Shown here: piece by piece, positions 33,320 to 35,921 of the stretch
Layout: each line of letters begins with the position of its first letter
Position numbering within the stretch: position 1 is the first letter of the stretch
Notes under the pieces: generated by a model
What the model was told of the DNA's origin: nothing
What the model saw: the letters and a program-made list of their open reading frames with translations, nothing else
The model's database searches: none
Program-made: the position numbers and the translations under genes
Source of the DNA: SAR116 cluster bacterium MED-G04
GTDB lineage: Bacteria; Pseudomonadota; Alphaproteobacteria; Puniceispirillales; UBA1172
Assembly (NCBI GenBank): GCA_002457135.1
Contig: NTKX01000013.1
Location: 1-35,921 of the forward strand
DNA length: 35,921 bases
Reading direction: 5' to 3'

Positions 33320-33342
33320 GGATGGATATAACCACGTTGAAT
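33314..33342 (+). promoter_or_regulatory. Candidate promoter of the small membrane peptide gene
   Basis: TTGACG (33314-33319), a 17-base spacer and TTGAAT (33337-33342). The predicted leader is about 80 bases. The intergenic region 33165-33431 holds no gene I can see. Confidence 0.35.
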
Positions 33343-33431
33343 AAGGGCCCAATGCCCGACTACATCAATGCCTGAAGATAAGACTGTTTCCGTTTAATGA
33401 TGCATCGCCGATGCGATCCCCGGGGGGCTGA

Positions 33432-33590
33432 ATGACAAAGGGCGACAATGCCACAACCGATGAGAAACCCCTGCCGTTCTGGCGGCGCTGGGCAAAGTAT
33501 ATTCTGGCCGGTGCCTTTCTGTTCTTTCTCTTGAAGGGGATAGGGTGGCTGGTTCTGCTTGGGCTTGCCGTCTGGCAATTCACGGGCTAA
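33432..33590 (+). CDS. 52-residue single-pass membrane peptide
   Basis: A short open frame with GGGGGG five bases before the ATG. The product begins MTKGDNATTDEKPLPFWRRW, then has one or two closely spaced hydrophobic stretches (about 22-35 and 37-49, with a lysine and glycine between) and ends in QFTG. The basic RRW before the hydrophobic part suggests a cytoplasmic N-terminus. I do not recognise it. It lies 35 bases before the SDR gene in the same direction. Ribosome binding site, composition and position support a real gene, though it is short. Confidence 0.6.
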   Translation: MTKGDNATTDEKPLPFWRRWAKYILAGAFLFFLLKGIGWLVLLGLAVWQFTG

Positions 33591-33625
33591 GATTTTCACA
33601 TGTTCCTGACACTGCAGGTGTAATC

Positions 33626-34366
33626 ATGGCTGATACCCGACCTATCCTGATTCTGACCGGGGCGAGCCGTGGTATCGGTCATGCCACGGTCAAACGCTTT
33701 TCATCCGAGGGCTGGCGCGTCATCACCTGTTCCCGTCATGCCTTTCCGGATAACTGCCCATGGCCCGCCGGTCCTGAAGATCACCTCCAGGTCGATCTTG
33801 CTGATCCGGGATCGATTGAAAACGGCATTAATGAGCTGAAAGAACGCCTTGAGGGGAGGCCGCTGAACGCGCTGGTCAACAACGCCGGTATTTCCCCCAA
33901 GATGAACGATGACAGCCGGATGGACAGCCTCAAAACACCGATGGAGGTCTGGCAATATGTCTTTCAGGTCAATTTCTTTGCGCCGATCATGCTGGCGAGG
34001 GGGCTATCCGGCCAGCTGAAAGACGCGCAAGGGGCGATTGTCAACGTCACCTCGATCGCCGGGTCACGGGTCCATCATTTTGCCGGAACAGCCTATGCCA
34101 CGTCCAAGGCGGCGCTGGCCTCCCTGACGCGGGAGATGGCCTCCGATTTTGGCCCGCTCGGGGTTCGCGTCAACGCCATTGCGCCGGGGGAAATCAAGAC
34201 CGATATCCTCTCCCCTGAAACCGAAAAGGAACTTGTACCCGAAATTCCGATGCATCGGCTTGGCACCACCGAGGAGGTCGCCAACACCATCTATTTTCTC
34301 TGTTCCGAGCAGGCAGCCTATGTCAACGGCGCCGAAATTCACATCAACGGCGGCCAGCATGTCTAG
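33626..34366 (+). CDS. Short-chain dehydrogenase/reductase
   Basis: NAD(P)-dependent oxidoreductase of 246 residues. Seen: the cofactor motif TGASRGIG at 11-18, NNAGIS, and the catalytic residues S143 (VTSIAGS), Y157 and K161 (AYATSK), then the conserved RVNAIAPGEI and a C-terminal INGGQHV. I start at 33626, because the open frame before it would take in the preceding gene's end. The substrate is unknown. It is followed 46 bases later by the aminotransferase and may be cotranscribed with it; a pathway through an oxo intermediate would fit, but this is inference. Confidence 0.92.
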   Translation: MADTRPILILTGASRGIGHATVKRFSSEGWRVITCSRHAFPDNCPWPAGPEDHLQVDLADPGSIENGINELKERLEGRPLNALVNNAGISPKMNDDSRMDSLKTPMEVWQYVFQVNFFAPIMLARGLSGQLKDAQGAIVNVTSIAGSRVHHFAGTAYATSKAALASLTREMASDFGPLGVRVNAIAPGEIKTDILSPETEKELVPEIPMHRLGTTEEVANTIYFLCSEQAAYVNGAEIHINGGQHV

Positions 34367-34412
34367 CCTGCCCTTCGCGACCACTTGCCGATTATAAGAA
34401 AGGGGATACCAG

Positions 34413-35798
34413 ATGAACGAATTTGCACCGAATTCACCTGAAGCCAGGGATATTGCCCACCATCTCCACCCCTATACCAGCCCGGCGATGCTGCGGGAAA
34501 AAGGCCCGCATATCATGAATTCAGGCTCGGGCATCTATGTCACCGACAATGACGGGCAAGAGTTTATAGAGGGGATGAGCGGGCTGTGGTGCGTTTCGCT
34601 CGGCTGGAATGAACAGGAATTGATCAAGGCCGCCACCGACCAGATGCAGAAACTGCCCTATTACCACAGTTTCGCAGGCAAAACCGTCAACCCGGCGGTT
34701 GATCTGGCTGAAAAACTGATCCAGATCGCGCCGGACGGGTTGTCCAAGGTTTTCTTCAACAATTCCGGGTCCGAGGCCAATGACACCGCGATCAAAATGG
34801 TCTGGTACTATCACGCCGCCATCGGCAAGCCCGAAAAGAAGAAGATCATCAGCCGCCAGCGCGGTTATCACGGGGTGACGCTTGCCGCCGCCAGCCTGAC
34901 GGCATTGCCCTATGTGCAGAACGGGTTTGGCCTGCCGCTCGATTTCGCGCTCCATACCAGCTCACCGCATTATTTCCAGGATGCCCATGACGGGGAGAGC
35001 GAGGCCGAATTTACCGCCCGCATCATGCGTGAGCTTGAAGACATGATTGAGGTTGAAGGCGCGGATACAATCGGGGCCTTCATTGCCGAGCCATTGATGG
35101 GGGCAGGCGGCGTGATCATGCCGCCAGAGGGCTATTTTGAGGCGCTTCAGCCGATCCTCAAGAAACACGATATCCTGCTGATTGCTGATGAGGTGATCTG
35201 CGGGTTTGGCCGCACCGGCAATATGTGGGGCTGCCTGACCTATGATATCAAGCCTGATATCCTGACCTGCGCCAAGGCACTGTCATCGGCCTATCTGCCG
35301 ATTTCGGCAGTGCTGGTGACCGATGCCATCGCTGGCGGGGTCGAGGAGCAGGCCAATCGGCTGGGCATGTTCGGCCATGGCTATACCTATTCGGCCCATC
35401 CGGTGCCGGCGGCGGTTGCGCTCAGAACCATGCAATTGATGGAAGAACGTGACATTGTCGGCCAGGTGCGGTCGGTCGCGCCTGTATTTGCGGAACGGAT
35501 GGAGGCCCTCAATCGTTATGACAGTATCGGGGATACAAGGGCAATCGGGTTGATCGGTTGTTTTGAATTTGTTGCTGAACCCGGCAGCCGCAAGAAAATC
35601 GATCCGGCTGAAAAATTCGCCCAGAAAGCGATGGCCAAGCTCCAGGAAAAAGGCGTGATCCTGCGTGCCATGCCGGTTGACGGGATCGCGGTCTGCCCGC
35701 CCCTGATCATCACCGCCGATGAAATCCATCGTCTTTATGACTGTATTGAGGCCGCCATGCCTGAAATTGATGCCATGGCAGCGGGGCTTGACCGGTAG
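34413..35798 (+). CDS. Class III pyridoxal-phosphate aminotransferase
   Basis: Omega-amino acid or amine transaminase type enzyme of 461 residues. Seen: HHLHPYTSPAMLREKGPHIM near the N-terminus, GMSGLWCVSLGW, VFFNNSGSEANDTAIKM, RGYHGVTLAAAS, IADEVICGFGRTGNMWG and the cofactor lysine K288 in TCAKALSSAYLPISAV. The pattern matches class III enzymes that use pyruvate as amino acceptor, such as taurine, beta-alanine or putrescine transaminases. The donor cannot be chosen from sequence alone. AGAAAGGGG precedes the start. It probably forms a unit with the SDR upstream. Confidence 0.92.
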   Translation: MNEFAPNSPEARDIAHHLHPYTSPAMLREKGPHIMNSGSGIYVTDNDGQEFIEGMSGLWCVSLGWNEQELIKAATDQMQKLPYYHSFAGKTVNPAVDLAEKLIQIAPDGLSKVFFNNSGSEANDTAIKMVWYYHAAIGKPEKKKIISRQRGYHGVTLAAASLTALPYVQNGFGLPLDFALHTSSPHYFQDAHDGESEAEFTARIMRELEDMIEVEGADTIGAFIAEPLMGAGGVIMPPEGYFEALQPILKKHDILLIADEVICGFGRTGNMWGCLTYDIKPDILTCAKALSSAYLPISAVLVTDAIAGGVEEQANRLGMFGHGYTYSAHPVPAAVALRTMQLMEERDIVGQVRSVAPVFAERMEALNRYDSIGDTRAIGLIGCFEFVAEPGSRKKIDPAEKFAQKAMAKLQEKGVILRAMPVDGIAVCPPLIITADEIHRLYDCIEAAMPEIDAMAAGLDR

Positions 35799-35822
35799 TT
35801 TTTTTAATCGTTTGTTTCAGGT

Positions 35823-35840
35823 GTGTTGACGGTGTTGATG
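35823..35840. repeat. Two 9-bp tandem units after the aminotransferase
   Basis: GTGTTGACG (35823-35831) and GTGTTGATG (35832-35840) differ at one base. They lie 24 bases past the stop codon and overlap the start of the open frame that runs off the window. Confidence 0.6.
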
Positions 35841-35921
35841 GGTGGAGTGAATTTCAGGCGTGATGCCTTGCGTTCCGGTCTTGAGACGCTGGCTCAACCC
35901 GGCTGTCTTGCCACGTCTTTT
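35838..35921 (+). CDS. Possible start of a further gene, cut by the window end
   Basis: From the ATG at 35838 a frame stays open to the last base, reading MGGVNFRRDALRSGLETLAQ and on. GTG and TTG codons further upstream are also in frame. There is no clear ribosome binding site. Too short to assign. Confidence 0.3.
   Translation, partial: MGGVNFRRDALRSGLETLAQPGCLATSF

Overview
The window looks like a chromosomal segment of an alphaproteobacterium with moderately high GC. This rests on family content and gene order: a PurC-PurS-PurQ-PurL purine operon that continues into BolA and a CGFS monothiol glutaredoxin, a class II DAHP synthase, a short GluRS with an HVGN signature next to CysS, citramalate synthase, SfsA-Map, and YcgN. 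A marine Rhodospirillales or SAR116-like lineage is possible, but that is a guess. I see no phage, transposase, integrase, CRISPR array or obvious defence locus.

Layout. 1-2.6 kb (+): a glyoxalase I-like protein, a Tat-signal small subunit of gluconate 2-dehydrogenase subunit 3 type and a GMC flavoprotein, closed by a strong terminator. 2.6-5.5 kb: a HAD type II dehalogenase-like gene (-), an orphan protein that resembles CesT-type secretion chaperones (+), and glutathione reductase (+) behind a long inverted repeat that includes its ribosome binding site. 5.5-16.2 kb (almost all +): class II DAHP synthase, a nicotinate phosphoribosyltransferase-like enzyme, NAD synthetase, GluRS, CysRS, citramalate synthase, a TrmJ-like methyltransferase and ribosomal protein S4, ending in a UUCG-loop terminator. 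A DUF1330 gene (-) interrupts this run. 16.2-17.7 kb: a DMT exporter (-) and a GNAT acetyltransferase (+). 17.7-26.0 kb (all -): sfsA-map, radC, purB, then the tightly coupled purC-purS-purQ-purL-bolA-grxD. 26.1-27.8 kb: a CinA N-terminal-type protein (+) converging on a rhomboid protease (-).

27.8-28.6 kb is the most repeat-rich stretch. tRNA-Leu(TAA) runs straight into five 16-bp tandem units. An unrecognised gene follows, starting with three 18-bp repeats and ending in three 15-bp repeats. 28.5-33.2 kb holds an HD-domain protein, a membrane-anchored coiled-coil protein and a compact minus-strand cluster of two flavin reductase-like proteins, an FAD-NAD(P)-binding protein, YcgN and a small membrane protein. 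33.2-35.9 kb (+): a 52-residue membrane peptide, an SDR and a class III aminotransferase.

The most unusual property is recurrent. About ten gene 3' ends, including a tRNA, lie in or within a few tens of bases of short tandem duplications with unrelated sequences and units of 9 to 18 bp, many of them across the stop codon. Other points worth checking are the orphan CesT-like protein, the gor leader, the hairpin-rich rpsD leader, the Tat-hitchhiker GMC dehydrogenase and the flavin reductase/YcgN cluster.
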